From an uncultured Cellvibrio sp. (lineage in GTDB: Bacteria; Pseudomonadota; Gammaproteobacteria; Pseudomonadales; Cellvibrionaceae): a DNA stretch of 6,925 nucleotides. The DNA lies in assembly GCA_946482345.1 (NCBI GenBank), contig CAMLRJ010000184.1, positions 1 to 6,925 of the forward strand, in the 5' to 3' direction. The notes below the pieces were generated by a model. It was given only the letters and a program-made list of their open reading frames with translations, searched no databases and was not told the origin of the DNA. Made by a program: the position numbers and the translations under genes. Shown here piece by piece: positions 1-6,530 of the stretch (positions are counted from its first letter, which is position 1; every line of letters starts with the position of its first letter).

Positions 1-917
1 GAATTCGGCAAATAAAAAGATAAAGCTGAGGCATGCAAAAACAAACGTTTAAATCCCAATTCACGCATACGCAAGTTGGTTTCATCATGACCGTATTTTT
101 CATCACCCACCAAACTATGGCCAGCATACTGGGCATGAACGCGAATTTGATGGGTTCTCCCTGTAATGGGCTTGGCCTCGATCAGTGAAAAACCTTGATA
201 ACGCGAGAGAACCGAAAACTCGGTCAGACTGGATTTACCTTCAGGATGAACCTTGACTATACGCTCATCCTGATTGAGCTCCATTTTCAACAGAGGAACA
301 TCTATTTTCTTTTTATTATCCGGCCACTGACCAATCACTAAAGCTTGATAGGCCTTTTTGACATCGCCTTTTGAGATTTCCTGCTGGGACTTTTCACGCA
401 GAGCCGCTTGCAAAAATCTCAGATAACTTCGCTTTTTGGCGATCATGATGCAGCCGGAAGTATCTCTATCCAATCGATGCACCAACTCCAGATAACGAGC
501 ATCAGGACGCATTTGGCGTAAAGTTTCGATCAAACCCAGGTTAATTCCGCTACCGCCGTGTACCGCCAATCCAGCGGGTTTGTTGATGACCAGTAGACCC
601 TCATCTTCATAAAGGATGGAATCATTCAGAAGTTTTTGGATTTGATTACTCGCCTTGGCTACCTCTTTTTCGCCAGAAACCCGAATCGGCGGAATCCGGA
701 TTTGATCGCCCGCTGCAAGTTTGTACTCGGGCTTGCTCCGACCTTTGTTAACCCTGACCTCACCTTTGCGAATAGCGTTATAAATGCGGGACTTGGGCAC
801 ACCTTTAAGGCGCGCCATCAAGAAGTTATCCAGCCTTTGCCCTGCCTGATCAGCATCTATGGATGCAAAAGAGACCTGTAATATTGTTGACGATTTGGAT
901 GCAGATTCATGTTTCAT
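1..917 (-). CDS. rluC: 23S rRNA pseudouridine synthase C, C-terminus cut by window edge
   Basis: RluC makes pseudouridine at three sites in 23S rRNA (955, 2504 and 2580 in E. coli numbering). I translated it from the reverse complement. An N-terminal S4 RNA-binding domain (about residues 25-85, with GVPKSRIYNAIRKGEVRVNKG) is followed by the RluA-type catalytic domain. The signature HRLDRDTSG lies at about 456-479, with catalytic Asp150 counted from the ATG at 917. Other family motifs are INKPAGLAVHGGSG and TGRTHQIRVHAQYAGH. The frame is still open at base 1; by comparison with recalled E. coli RluC (319 aa) about 25 C-terminal residues are missing. In-frame ATGs also occur at 926 and 929; I chose 917 because its N-terminus is nearest in length to E. 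coli RluC, but no start has a clear Shine-Dalgarno. A stretch of about eight residues after LREK looks inserted relative to E. coli. The gene is divergent from rne, as in E. coli. Identity is near certain; the start is not. Confidence 0.95.
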   Translation of the reverse strand, partial: MKHESASKSSTILQVSFASIDADQAGQRLDNFLMARLKGVPKSRIYNAIRKGEVRVNKGRSKPEYKLAAGDQIRIPPIRVSGEKEVAKASNQIQKLLNDSILYEDEGLLVINKPAGLAVHGGSGINLGLIETLRQMRPDARYLELVHRLDRDTSGCIMIAKKRSYLRFLQAALREKSQQEISKGDVKKAYQALVIGQWPDNKKKIDVPLLKMELNQDERIVKVHPEGKSSLTEFSVLSRYQGFSLIEAKPITGRTHQIRVHAQYAGHSLVGDEKYGHDETNLRMRELGFKRLFLHASALSFYLPN

Positions 918-974
918 GCTGCGCATCATACTAAAAAGTATCGCTAAGTGGCTGTTATAGCTTGTTTTTATTAT

Positions 975-1003
975 TTGCTCGTCTTCTATATTGCTGCTAT
1001 ATT
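975..1003 (+). promoter_or_regulatory. candidate sigma70 promoter for rne
   Basis: TTGCTC (975-980) and TATATT (998-1003) are separated by 17 nt, a good sigma70 geometry. Transcription would begin near 1010, about 530 nt before the rne ATG. It is the best plus-strand candidate I noticed in the spacer, but no scoring was run and a nearer promoter is possible. Confidence 0.5.
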
Positions 1004-1169
1004 CCAGAGTGCCTTTCAGGGCTGGTTTCCACTGAGTGCAGATTAAAGGCATTCAGGTCAGGAAATACCGCTGAGGGTAGTTTGAGTTTTTTGCCCTGCT
1101 CAGAGAGTAAGACGGCACCAAAAGACGACACGCCCTTGGCAAAAAATCGAACTAACTAACTGACAACTC

Positions 1170-1189
1170 CGCTCAACAAGAACTGAGCG
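1170..1189 (+). promoter_or_regulatory. rne leader hairpin A
   Basis: CGCTCA (1170-1175) pairs perfectly with TGAGCG (1184-1189) around an 8-nt loop. No U-tract follows, so it is not an intrinsic terminator. It sits directly before hairpin B and may be part of the structured rne 5' UTR. A role in RNase E autoregulation is inference. Confidence 0.4.
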
Positions 1190-1193
1190 ATTT

Positions 1194-1223
1194 AACAACA
1201 CCGGCACCTATACCGGTCTTGTT
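1194..1223 (+). promoter_or_regulatory. rne leader hairpin B, possible hp2-like element
   Basis: AACAA (1194-1198) pairs with TTGTT (1219-1223). After one C-C mismatch (1199/1218), ACCGG (1200-1204) pairs with CCGGT (1213-1217), closing an 8-nt loop. This gives 10 base pairs with an internal mismatch and no U-tract. In E. coli, a leader stem-loop with an internal loop (hp2) is recognised by RNase E during feedback control. Equivalence is suggested only by position and shape; I do not recognise sequence conservation. Confidence 0.45.
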
Positions 1224-1406
1224 GATAAACAGTGTTTTGAAAAATCAGAATTATTTTGTGGTAGAAAATCGTTATCGAATGTTTGATATCCCTTGCATGC
1301 AATCAGGGCATGGACTGAAAAACCACCAAATAGTAAACGAGAGAAACAAATTTTGGTTTTGGCCGATACAGGATTGTCTCAGGCAACACGTATAAAGGAC
1401 CACAAA

Positions 1407-1420
1407 CAGATCGGGATCTG
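1407..1420 (+). promoter_or_regulatory. small rne leader hairpin C
   Basis: CAGAT (1407-1411) and ATCTG (1416-1420) pair around the tetraloop CGGG. The element is short and could be coincidental. A further weak stem (GGCTT 1472-1476 with AAGCC 1489-1493) lies between it and the rne start. No U-run follows either. Confidence 0.25.
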
Positions 1421-1539
1421 AATTTAAACAGGATAAAACCCTACCCCATCTGGCATACATAAAATTTGTCTGGCTTCTGAGCTTTTCAAAGCCTGTGTTA
1501 TCAACGCATCCAAGGGTGCTAGAAACAACAGGTTTATTT

Positions 1540-4293
1540 ATGAAAAGAATGCTTATTAACGCAACCCAGCCTGAAGAACTGCGCGTTGCACTGGTTGACG
1601 GCCAATGGCTGTACGACCTGGATATCGAAAATCGCAATCGCGAACAGAAAAAATCCAACATCTACAAAGGTAAAATCACCCGTATAGAACCCAGCCTCGA
1701 AGCAGCCTTTGTTGACTACGGCGCTGAGCGTCACGGCTTCCTCCCGCTCAAAGAAATCTCTCGCCAATACTTCACCAAAGGTGGTGAATACGATGGTCGT
1801 GTCAAAATTAAAGATGTACTGAAAGAAGGCACCGAAGTCATAGTTCAAGTCGATAAAGAAGAGCGTGGCAACAAAGGTGCTGCCCTAACAACTTTTATCA
1901 GCCTGGCGGGACGTTATCTTGTTCTTATGCCTAACAACCCTCGTGCTGGCGGCATTTCACGTCGCATTGAAGGTGAAGAAAGAGCTGACCTGAAAGATGC
2001 TCTGGGAGAAATTGAAGTACCCAACGGTATGGGTGTGATTATCCGTACCGCAGGCGTTGGGCGTAGTGCTGAAGAGTTACAGTGGGATTTAAACTATCTG
2101 CTGCAACTTTGGGAGTCGATTGAAAAAGCGGCCAATACCGTCAGTGCCCCTGAGTTTTTGTTTCAGGAAAGCAACGTTATTATTCGTGCTATCCGCGATT
2201 ATCTTCGTCAGGATATCGGTGAAGTTATTGTCGATAATAAAGAAGCCTACGATCTTGCAGCAGAATTCGTTCGTCAGGTTATGCCGAATTACCGCAGCAA
2301 AGTGAAACTTTATCAAGACGACATTCCTCTTTTTAATCGCTATCAAATCGAATCGCAAATCGAAACCGCTTTCCAACGCGAAGTCAAATTGCCATCCGGT
2401 GGATCGATTGTGATTGATCCAACTGAAGCTCTGGTTTCTATCGACATCAACTCTTCACGTGCAACCAAAGGCGGCGACATTGAAGAAACTGCACGTCAAA
2501 CAAATCTGGAAGCTGCCGATGAAATTGCTCGTCAGTTACGCTTGCGTGATATGGGCGGTTTGGTGGTTATTGATTTTATTGACATGCAATCACCGCGTAA
2601 TCAGCGCGATGTGGAAAACCGTGTGCACGAAGCATTGCAAATGGATCGCGCCCGCGTACAAATTGGCCGCATATCCAAATTTGGTTTGTTGGAAATGTCA
2701 CGCCAACGTTTGCGTCCATCTTTAGGTGAAACTCACAGCAAAATATGTCCACGCTGTGAAGGCCAAGGTACGATTCGCTCGACTCGCTCACTGGCTTTAT
2801 CAATTTTACGCCTGGTTGAAGACGAGGCACAAAAAGATCGTAGCGCTGAAATTCGTGCAATTTGTCCGGTATCAGTCGCCACTTATTTGTTAAATGAAAA
2901 ACGCAAAACCATTTCCAGCATTGAAGCACGAAACAATACACGTGTTGTAATTGTCCCCAACGCTGAATTGCAAACGCCGCATTTTGAAGTTCAACGCTTG
3001 CGTGATGATGATGAAGGCACGCTGGAAACCAGTTACAAAATTATTCCTCATCATCATGATGAGCAGAAAGAAGATGATGGCAGCGAAATTAATAACAAAC
3101 CGGTTAACTTCCCGAAACCACTGGTGCAGTTAAGCGCACCCAGCCAACCTGCTCCTGAACCTGCTAAAAAACCGGGTATTCTCAGCCGTTTATTGTCGGC
3201 TTTAGGTTCAATGTTCAGTGGCGAAAAAGAAGTTGAGAAAAAATCCAAGCGGGACAATCGTGACAATCGCCGCGGACAAAATCGCAATCGCCGGGATTCG
3301 CGCAACAATCGCCGGGACAAGGATCATAAACGCGAAGAGTTACGTGATAATCTTGAAAAACCTGTTGAGTCAAAACGCGACGAAAAAACCAAAGATCAGG
3401 ATTCACGCCAGCAACGCAATAATCGTCAGGAAAATAATACCGGCGAGGAACAACGTGGACACAAACATCGTCAACAGCGTCAACAACGTGAAGAACGTCC
3501 GCGCGAAGAGCGTCCTGTTGTGACCAAAGAAGAAAAAGTTCAGGATCCGGAAGCATTAGCTGATCAGGATTCTGAAAATGCGAATGACAACCGCCCCAAT
3601 CGTCGCCCGGCGGGACGTCGCAACCGCACTCAACAACGCCGTCGTGATAAACGAAATGTTGATGATATGTTCGAACAGGATTCCGCTGCAGATGAAGCTG
3701 TTGCACCCGCTGTGTCAGCAGTATCATCCACTGCTGTGTCCGCTCCGGCTCAACCTGCACCAGTGCAAGAGCTCAGTGAATCCGCACGTTTAGCTCAGGA
3801 AATTGCAGCGGCAATTGCCGAGCATGAACGGGAAACATCAAAAACCAAACAGGAACCGCAAGACTACTCTTCGACACTTGTTCAACCTATTCCTGAAAAA
3901 ATCGCAACAGCAAAAGCGCAAAATGAAGATTATGTTATTGAATCAACATCCCATGAAGATTTGCGCAATTTGCAGACTGTAGAAGAAGTGTTGGAACCTG
4001 TTACTTCTCATGATGAAAGTCAAATAGATGCAGAAAAACAACCGGACGCCAAGGCTCAAGAAATCGCCATTCCTGAAGCAGTAATAGAGCCGCTTGTAAC
4101 AACCCGTGCAGGCAATGACCCACGATTGGCGCCCAAACCCGTTGGCCAGATTCAAATTCTGACTGAAAAACTGGAAGTGATTGCAGCACACCCTCTGGAT
4201 ACTCAACTGCCTCCTTTAGTCGCACACAATCCGCGAAGAATTCAAAGGCCGAAAAATGATCCCCGCACATCAAAAGTGAGCCAGTCAGAATAA
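1540..4293 (+). CDS. rne: ribonuclease E, degradosome scaffold
   Basis: RNase E is the essential endonuclease that starts mRNA decay and matures 9S rRNA and tRNAs; its tail assembles the degradosome on the inner membrane. The 917-residue protein starts [10 protein letters not shown] like E. coli; the 15-codon upstream extension from 1495 is not in the family, and AGG at 1530-1532 can serve as a modest Shine-Dalgarno. The S1 domain spans about 35-120 (F57, F67 present). The 5'-sensor pocket R169/T170 is intact. Catalytic aspartates D302 (SIDINSS) and D345 (VIDFIDM) match E. coli D303/D346, and the zinc-link is C403-P-R-C406. After about residue 510 the tail is low-complexity: an amphipathic, membrane-targeting-like helix at 547-561, an Arg-rich RNA-binding stretch at 570-605, two REER motifs at 650-658, a second Arg-rich block at 685-707, and NDPR motifs at 859-862 and 906-909. 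It is shorter than E. coli RNase E (1061 aa), chiefly in the tail. Probably autoregulated through its long leader. Confidence 0.98.
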   Translation: MKRMLINATQPEELRVALVDGQWLYDLDIENRNREQKKSNIYKGKITRIEPSLEAAFVDYGAERHGFLPLKEISRQYFTKGGEYDGRVKIKDVLKEGTEVIVQVDKEERGNKGAALTTFISLAGRYLVLMPNNPRAGGISRRIEGEERADLKDALGEIEVPNGMGVIIRTAGVGRSAEELQWDLNYLLQLWESIEKAANTVSAPEFLFQESNVIIRAIRDYLRQDIGEVIVDNKEAYDLAAEFVRQVMPNYRSKVKLYQDDIPLFNRYQIESQIETAFQREVKLPSGGSIVIDPTEALVSIDINSSRATKGGDIEETARQTNLEAADEIARQLRLRDMGGLVVIDFIDMQSPRNQRDVENRVHEALQMDRARVQIGRISKFGLLEMSRQRLRPSLGETHSKICPRCEGQGTIRSTRSLALSILRLVEDEAQKDRSAEIRAICPVSVATYLLNEKRKTISSIEARNNTRVVIVPNAELQTPHFEVQRLRDDDEGTLETSYKIIPHHHDEQKEDDGSEINNKPVNFPKPLVQLSAPSQPAPEPAKKPGILSRLLSALGSMFSGEKEVEKKSKRDNRDNRRGQNRNRRDSRNNRRDKDHKREELRDNLEKPVESKRDEKTKDQDSRQQRNNRQENNTGEEQRGHKHRQQRQQREERPREERPVVTKEEKVQDPEALADQDSENANDNRPNRRPAGRRNRTQQRRRDKRNVDDMFEQDSAADEAVAPAVSAVSSTAVSAPAQPAPVQELSESARLAQEIAAAIAEHERETSKTKQEPQDYSSTLVQPIPEKIATAKAQNEDYVIESTSHEDLRNLQTVEEVLEPVTSHDESQIDAEKQPDAKAQEIAIPEAVIEPLVTTRAGNDPRLAPKPVGQIQILTEKLEVIAAHPLDTQLPPLVAHNPRRIQRPKNDPRTSKVSQSE

Positions 4294-4302
4294 TGAACAA
4301 CC

Positions 4303-4334
4303 AAAAAAGCCGAATCAAAAGATTCGGCTTTTTT
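4303..4334 (+). terminator. intrinsic terminator of rne
   Basis: A perfect 14-bp inverted repeat (AAAAAAGCCGAATC at 4303-4316, GATTCGGCTTTTTT at 4321-4334) with an AAAA loop starts 9 nt after the rne stop codon. A-run and T-run flank the GC core on opposite sides, so it could act in both directions, but no minus-strand gene enters from the right here. Confidence 0.93.
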
Positions 4335-4438
4335 ATTCATCATCTCACTCATGATTATTTTTAACTCAAATGAATTGCAAAACAAATCGCACCTCCTTTA
4401 ACTGCTAATAAAAAATATTAAAAAAAGTTATATGAAGC

Positions 4439-4466
4439 TTGCCCATCAGAAAAAGCACTGTATAAT
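4439..4466 (+). promoter_or_regulatory. promoter of the tRNA-Ser gene
   Basis: A perfect TATAAT -10 (4461-4466) lies 16 nt after TTGCCC (4439-4444). The following bases TCGCCCC (4467-4473) form a GC-rich discriminator, typical of stable-RNA promoters under stringent (ppGpp) control. Transcription would begin just before the mature tRNA 5' end at 4478. Between the rne terminator and this promoter the spacer is A/T-rich and shows nothing else. Confidence 0.8.
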
Positions 4467-4477
4467 TCGCCCCACTC

Positions 4478-4567
4478 GGAGGGGTGGCAGAGTGGTTGAA
4501 TGCACCGGTCTTGAAAACCGGCGTAGGTGCGAGCCTACCCAGGGTTCGAATCCCTGCCCCTCCGCCA
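4478..4567 (+). tRNA. serT: tRNA-Ser, anticodon UGA
   Basis: The 90-nt gene folds as a class II tRNA. The acceptor stem is GGAGGGG (4478-4484) with CCCCTCC (4557-4563), G73 follows, and CCA (4565-4567) is encoded. The anticodon stem CCGGT/ACCGG (4505-4509/4517-4521) carries the loop CTTGAAA with anticodon TGA at 4512-4514, reading UCA and probably other UCN codons. The long variable arm GTAGG/CCTAC (4523-4527/4534-4538) identifies a serine tRNA. The T arm is CAGGG-TTCGAAT-CCCTG (4540-4556). In E. coli the matching gene, serT, lies next to yccA, as here. Confidence 0.98.
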
Positions 4568-4572
4568 ATATC

Positions 4573-4594
4573 AAGGGCCTTAAGGCCCTTTTTT
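4573..4594 (+). terminator. intrinsic terminator of tRNA-Ser
   Basis: AAGGGCC (4573-4579) and GGCCCTT (4584-4590) form a 7-bp stem with a TTAA loop, and Ts continue to 4594. It begins 5 nt after the encoded CCA, so the tRNA is probably a monocistronic transcript. Confidence 0.9.
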
Positions 4595-4667
4595 ATTGCT
4601 TGTTTTTTTACTAAACTTTTTTATAAAAATAGTGTCAAGACAATAGGTCTGTTTGTTGATTAAGGAC

Positions 4668-4696
4668 TTGGCAATTAGTGGATTGATTTGTATTAT
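4668..4696 (+). promoter_or_regulatory. promoter of yccA
   Basis: TTGGCA (4668-4673) and TATTAT (4691-4696) are spaced by 17 nt and each match the sigma70 consensus at five of six bases. The start would fall near 4703, leaving a leader of about 22 nt that holds the Shine-Dalgarno. A weaker alternative is TTGTTT (4600-4605) with TATAAA (4622-4627), spaced 16 nt. Confidence 0.65.
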
Positions 4697-4724
4697 CGGT
4701 TCGACAATTAATCAGGAGGCAATT

Positions 4725-5405
4725 ATGCAAGACATTTACAAGACCCCTTCATCGACGCTGGACAGCGTGGCAACCAGCAAAGTGTTGCGAAACACTTACA
4801 TGTTGTTATCCATGACTCTGGCGTTTAGTACCCTGACCGCTACTGCATCTATGGTTATGGGTATCAGCTCCATGGTTGGTTTGGTCATGAGCCTGTCAGC
4901 TTTGGCACTTATCTGGTTTGTGCTGCCACGCACAGCTAATTCCTCTACTGGTATATGGGTTGTTTTCGCGTTCACAGGTCTTATTGGAGCCAGCTTGGGC
5001 CCTATGCTCAATCGTTATTTGGGACTCAGTAACGGCGGGCAAATTATCATGCAAGCTCTTGGTGGTACCGCATTAATCTTTGCTGGTCTTTCTGCTTATG
5101 TATTAACAACTCGCAAGAACTTCAGCTTCATGGGTGGCTTTTTGGCTGTTGGATGCATGTTGCTGTTGGTTGTGTCGTTGTTTTTAGTTGGTGCTTCACT
5201 TTTTGGATACTATTTTTCAACATTGCATCTGGTTCTTTCAGTTGCTGTTATTTTGTTGATGTCTTGTCTGATTCTTTATCAAACAAGTGAGATTATCCAT
5301 AACGGCGAAACCAATTATCTCATCGCAACAACAAACCTTTATCTTTCTATCGTTAATTTGTTTACCAGCCTGTTACACCTTTTGGGTTTGGCAAGTGATG
5401 ACTGA
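4725..5405 (+). CDS. yccA: YccA, Bax inhibitor-1 family FtsH modulator
   Basis: This 226-residue inner-membrane protein matches E. coli YccA (219 aa, recalled) along its length: KVLRNTYMLLSMTLAFS near the N-terminus, FAFTGLIGASLGPMLNRYL, ALGGTALIFAGLSAYVLTTRK, and IIHNGETNYLIAT near the C-terminus. YccA is a substrate and inhibitor of the FtsH protease and protects jammed SecY translocons from it. Seven hydrophobic segments are visible at about 26-46, 49-68, 75-95, 107-126, 135-160, 164-186 and 199-222, preceded by a polar N-terminal tail of about 25 residues, the part FtsH uses to begin degradation in E. coli. I chose the ATG at 4725 because AGGAGG (4714-4719) precedes it by 5 nt; a longer TTG-initiated frame from 4653 has no family support. 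It has its own promoter and terminator, so it appears to be transcribed separately from the tRNA. Confidence 0.95.
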   Translation: MQDIYKTPSSTLDSVATSKVLRNTYMLLSMTLAFSTLTATASMVMGISSMVGLVMSLSALALIWFVLPRTANSSTGIWVVFAFTGLIGASLGPMLNRYLGLSNGGQIIMQALGGTALIFAGLSAYVLTTRKNFSFMGGFLAVGCMLLLVVSLFLVGASLFGYYFSTLHLVLSVAVILLMSCLILYQTSEIIHNGETNYLIATTNLYLSIVNLFTSLLHLLGLASDD

Positions 5406-5426
5406 TTTTTTGGTTAGCTAAACAAA

Positions 5427-5455
5427 AAGGCTCCTTCGGGAGCCTTAATTTTTTT
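5427..5455 (+). terminator. intrinsic terminator between yccA and tusD
   Basis: AAGGCTCC (5427-5434) and GGAGCCTT (5439-5446) form an 8-bp stem closed by a TTCG tetraloop, an exceptionally stable loop type, followed by a seven-T run (5449-5455). It ends yccA transcription. Its T-run stops only 11 nt before the tusD ATG, which makes it part of the tus leader if any tus transcript starts upstream. Confidence 0.92.
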
Positions 5456-5466
5456 CGGTAATCTCT

Positions 5467-5859
5467 ATGTTGTTTTCATTGGTTGTACTTGCAGCGCCCT
5501 ACTCAAATCAATCCAGCGACACGGCTTTTGAATTTGCCAAAGCAGTTTTGGATGAAGGCCATAAAATTCATAGAGTATTTTTTTATGGTGATGGTGTTCA
5601 TAACGCTACATCACTGAGCGCTCCGCCCCGGGACGAAAGGGATTTGCCCAACGAATGGAAACAACTTGCCGCAAAAGAAAAAATTGATCTGGTTGTATGC
5701 ATTGCCGCTGCTTTACGACGGGGTTTACTGAATCAGCAAGAGGCTGAACGTTATGCAAAACCGGCAGCTAATTTAATGGAGCATTTCGAAATCAGCGGCC
5801 TGGGGCAATTGCTGGAAGCAACCGTAGTTTCAGACAGAATAATTACGTTTGGAACATGA
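5467..5859 (+). CDS. tusD: tRNA 2-thiouridine sulfurtransferase subunit TusD
   Basis: TusD is the catalytic subunit of the cytosolic TusBCD hexamer. It accepts persulfide sulfur from TusA and hands it to TusE, which serves MnmA in making (mnm5)s2U34 of tRNA-Glu, -Gln and -Lys. The 130-residue DsrE-like protein begins with the beta-strand LFSLVVLAAPY and carries the relay cysteine at Cys78 in LVVCIAAALRRGLL, the same number as in E. coli. Further family motifs are VFFYGDGVHNA and the C-terminal GLGQLLEA. The start at 5467 matches the family N-terminus, but there is no strong Shine-Dalgarno (only GGTA at 5457-5460). It is first in the tusDCBE operon, with a 1-nt gap to tusC. Sulfur-oxidiser DsrE is a relative, but no dsr genes are nearby. 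Confidence 0.95.
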   Translation: MLFSLVVLAAPYSNQSSDTAFEFAKAVLDEGHKIHRVFFYGDGVHNATSLSAPPRDERDLPNEWKQLAAKEKIDLVVCIAAALRRGLLNQQEAERYAKPAANLMEHFEISGLGQLLEATVVSDRIITFGT

Positions 5860-5860
5860 T

Positions 5861-6220
5861 ATGAAAAAAATTTTATTTATCACCCGACAAGCACCTTATG
5901 GGAATAGTCACGCACGCGAAGCATTGGACGCTATTCTGGCTGCCAGCGCTTACGATCAGGAATTGAGTTTGTTGTTTATGGATGACGGCGTTTTTCAATT
6001 GATCAAACAACAAAACACCAATCAAATTACACAAAAAAATATGGCGTCATCTCTTCAAGCTCTGGAGCTATACGGAATCGATAAAATTTATTGCCACACT
6101 GATTCACTCAAAAAGCGCGGGCTTACAAGATCCGATCTCATTCTTGAGCAGCTTGAAATGATTGATGATATTCAAATCAACAATCTTATGATCTCGCAAG
6201 ATCAATTACTCAGTTTTTAA
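5861..6220 (+). CDS. tusC: TusBCD complex subunit TusC
   Basis: TusC is the DsrF-like, non-catalytic subunit of the TusBCD sulfur-relay complex. It starts MKKILFITRQAPYGNSHAREALDAILAASAY, the characteristic N-terminus of the family, and contains LLFMDDGVFQL and the RGL-TRSDL segment. At 119 residues it equals the E. coli length as I recall it. The frame is open four codons further to a TTG at 5849, but that overlaps tusD and adds MEHD without support; ATG at 5861, with GGAA at 5851-5854 upstream, is preferred. Its stop is one nucleotide from the tusB start, so translational coupling with both neighbours is likely. The only cysteine near the C-terminal half (IYCHTD) is not a known relay residue. 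Confidence 0.94.
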   Translation: MKKILFITRQAPYGNSHAREALDAILAASAYDQELSLLFMDDGVFQLIKQQNTNQITQKNMASSLQALELYGIDKIYCHTDSLKKRGLTRSDLILEQLEMIDDIQINNLMISQDQLLSF

Positions 6221-6221
6221 T

Positions 6222-6530
6222 ATGGCTATTCTACATATCATTAATAAATCTCCTTTTAACAGCTTGAGCATGGAATCAGGTCTTAATATCTGCTCAGGCA
6301 ATGATGCAGTCATATTAATTAATGACGGTGTATTAGGTGCTATAACATCTTCACCATTGGCTGCAGCCATCAACAAATTATCCGCCGCAGGCACAGAGTT
6401 TTATGCACTTGAAAGTGATCTGATTGCCAGAGGTATCACGGATAAATTATTGGCAGGAGTTAAACCGATTAATTATCGGGGCTTCGTGCAATTAACTGTT
6501 AAATGCAAACTTGTTCAAAGCTGGTATTGA
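6222..6530 (+). CDS. tusB: TusBCD complex subunit TusB
   Basis: TusB is the DsrH-like third subunit of the TusBCD hexamer. The 102-residue product starts MAILHIINKSPF (E. coli MLHTLHRSPW, recalled) and has the strand AVILINDGVLGAI, FYALESDLIARGI, and the C-terminal YRGFVQLTVKCKLVQSW, all family hallmarks. No Shine-Dalgarno precedes it; with one nucleotide between the tusC stop and this ATG it probably depends on coupled re-initiation. By a remembered alignment, the cysteine near residue 20 that sulfur-oxidiser DsrH uses is glycine here, while a cysteine occurs at residue 24. Together with the operon context this favours the tRNA-thiolation role over a dsr-type role. Confidence 0.93.
   Translation: MAILHIINKSPFNSLSMESGLNICSGNDAVILINDGVLGAITSSPLAAAINKLSAAGTEFYALESDLIARGITDKLLAGVKPINYRGFVQLTVKCKLVQSWY

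Larger units (their letters stand above)
930..1539. other. rluC-rne divergent spacer and long rne leader
   Basis: About 610 nt separate the divergent rluC and rne starts. I see no convincing protein gene: the one small plus-strand frame (962-1159, TTG start) has no ribosome binding site and no recognisable product. The spacer holds a good sigma70-like promoter pointing to rne (975-1003), which would give an rne leader of roughly 530 nt, and several local hairpins between 1170 and 1493. A 9-bp inverted repeat (1087-1095 with 1138-1146) also lies here. For rluC only a weak minus-strand -10 candidate (TATAAC, 954-959) without a matching -35 is visible. The long structured leader recalls E. coli rne, whose 5' UTR mediates autoregulation by RNase E. 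Confidence 0.6.

Noticed and set aside
1..6. GAATTC at the left edge as a cloning boundary
   Set aside because: Other EcoRI sites occur inside the window (within rne near 2264 and 4239), so the site says nothing firm about origin.
636..881. 81-residue plus-strand frame opposite rluC
   Set aside because: It is antisense to the S4 domain of a clearly identified rluC and has no independent support.
962..1159. 65-residue plus-strand frame in the rluC-rne spacer
   Set aside because: It starts at a TTG with no Shine-Dalgarno, has no recognisable domain, overlaps the candidate rne promoter and leader, and looks like chance reading of non-coding DNA.
1150..1163. Short AACT tandem repeat (AACTAACTAACTGA)
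   Set aside because: Only three imperfect units; too short to support a function or a repeat element.
1495..1539. 15-codon N-terminal extension of RNase E
   Set aside because: The family starts at [10 protein letters not shown], encoded from 1540; the extension has no counterpart in E. coli RNase E.
1272..1661. 129-residue minus-strand frame across the rne leader and 5' end
   Set aside because: It overlaps the conserved start of rne antisense, and the product resembles no protein I know.
3051..3062. 12-bp palindrome TCATCATGATGA
   Set aside because: It lies inside rne and follows from His and Asp codons in a low-complexity stretch; no operator context.
3215..3760. 181-residue minus-strand frame opposite the rne tail
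   Set aside because: It lies wholly antisense to the Arg-rich tail of RNase E; its composition mirrors the sense codons and no family is recognised. The other antisense or out-of-frame readings within rne are rejected likewise.
4653..4724. 24-codon upstream extension of YccA
   Set aside because: The TTG start lacks a ribosome binding site and precedes the likely promoter, whereas ATG 4725 has AGGAGG at the right distance and matches the family N-terminus.
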